Source: Streptomyces sp. NBC_00663 (GTDB taxonomy: Bacteria > Actinomycetota > Actinomycetes > Streptomycetales > Streptomycetaceae). Taken from it: 64,000 nt of DNA. Location of the stretch: NCBI RefSeq assembly GCF_036226885.1, contig NZ_CP109027.1, positions 5,270,001 to 5,334,000 on the forward strand. The letters run 5' to 3'. Made by a program: the position numbers and the translations under genes. Below, one piece after another: positions 63,396 to 64,000 of the stretch. Under the pieces are notes generated by a model. That model worked only from the letters and a program-made list of their open reading frames with translations, made no database searches and had not been told where the DNA came from. Every line of letters starts with the position of its first letter. The stretch's first letter is position 1.

Positions 63396-64000
63396 GTGAC
63401 CGCCTCCCCCTCCCGCGCCGCCGAGATCCTCTCCCGGCCGATCACGATCAACGGCCTGACCGTCCCGAACCGCATCGTGATGGCGCCGATGACCCGGATG
63501 TTCTCCCCGGGCGGCATCCCGGGCGCGGACGTGGCGTCGTACTACGCGCGGCGCGCGGCGGCCGGTGTGGGTCTGGTCGTCACCGAGGGGACGTTCGTCG
63601 GCCATGACTCGGCCGGGTACAGCGGCCGTGTCCCGCGCTTCCACGGCGAGGAGCAGCTCGCGGGCTGGAAGAAGGTCGCCGAGGACGTGCACGCGGCGGG
63701 CGGCACGATCGTCCCGCAGCTGTGGCACATCGGCATGGTCCGCAAGGAGGGGCAGAACCCCTTCCCCGAGGCCCCCGCGGTCGGTCCCTCCGGCATCCGC
63801 GTCGGCGCGACCGAGTCCACCGGTACGACGATGACCCAGCGCGACATCGACGATGTCATCGGCGCCTTCGCCGAGGCCGCGGCCGCCGCGGAGCGCATCG
63901 GCATGGACGGCGTGGAGATCCACGGCGCGCACGGTTACCTGGTCGACCAGTTCCTGTGGGCCGGCACGAACCGCCGTACGGACGGCTACGGCGGTGACGC
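63396..64000 (+). CDS. NADH:flavin oxidoreductase, Old Yellow Enzyme family; 3' end outside window
   Basis: The visible 201 residues cover the N-terminal half of an OYE TIM barrel: ILSRPITINGLTVPNRIVMAPMTRMFS, GLVVTEGTFVGHDSAGYSG, PQLWHIGM, and the substrate-pocket/FMN motif IHGAHGYLVDQFLWAGTNRRTDGYGGD. It reduces activated alkenes using NAD(P)H. GTG 63396 has GGAG seven bases upstream. The gene runs off the right edge. Confidence 0.93.
   Translation, partial: MTASPSRAAEILSRPITINGLTVPNRIVMAPMTRMFSPGGIPGADVASYYARRAAAGVGLVVTEGTFVGHDSAGYSGRVPRFHGEEQLAGWKKVAEDVHAAGGTIVPQLWHIGMVRKEGQNPFPEAPAVGPSGIRVGATESTGTTMTQRDIDDVIGAFAEAAAAAERIGMDGVEIHGAHGYLVDQFLWAGTNRRTDGYGGD

Overview
The window is high-GC actinobacterial DNA, almost certainly Streptomyces. 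The gene set of the right half (cdgB, nagK-nagA, otsA/otsB, thrC with a SAM-I leader, scoF-like csp, groEL2) and its order match, from memory, the core chromosome of S. coelicolor around SCO4266-SCO4296. No tRNA, rRNA, CRISPR array, insertion sequence or integrase was seen.

Region 1 (1-27752) is the right end of a biosynthetic gene cluster of glycopeptide-antibiotic type. It opens inside an NRPS gene whose visible domains are A-T-C-A-T-X-(vestigial A)-TE. The C-like domain after the last carrier domain reads HRIGGDD where a condensation domain has HHxxxDG. That is the HRxxxDD signature of the X domain, which recruits cross-linking P450s to the NRPS-bound peptide. A P450 with a PRDD motif and a 3Fe-4S ferredoxin follow directly. 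Next come a translationally coupled lipoprotein/adaptor/ABC ATPase/permease block, MbtH, an ABC exporter, a StrR/Bbr-type regulator and a LAL-LuxR regulator. The cluster ends with a Hmo-HpgT fusion, dpgABCD (3,5-dihydroxyphenylglycine supply) and an alpha/beta hydrolase. Two GTCCAA-N17-TTGGAC boxes, the StrR/Bbr-type operator, lie before mbtH and before hpgT-dpg and mark the probable regulon. Two features look undescribed. A dead adenylation domain lies between X and TE. The 4-hydroxymandelate oxidase half of the Hmo-HpgT fusion has lost its catalytic residues. No vanHAX genes, halogenase, glycosyltransferase or hydroxymandelate synthase are in the window; they may lie to the left.

Region 2 (27770-46607) is ordinary chromosome: APH-like kinase, rhomboid-like membrane protein, FAD oxidoreductases, MFS exporter, a quinone reductase behind a near-textbook SoxR box, pentapeptide-repeat protein, M1 and M4 metallopeptidases, an ATPase-LuxR regulator, a GNAT-Nudix fusion, TerD, an ArfB-like rescue factor and an ECF sigma factor.

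Region 3 (46656-64000) holds a flavin reductase, the diguanylate cyclase CdgB with a Crp-like site upstream, a GlcNAc catabolic operon (nagK-nagA-pfkB) divergent from a sugar-binding lipoprotein across two DasR-type dre sites, convergent overlapping otsB/otsA, gpgS, thrC under a SAM-I riboswitch, a MoaD/ThiS protein, a cold-shock protein, groEL2 under two tandem CIRCE elements, and the start of an Old Yellow Enzyme gene cut by the window edge.
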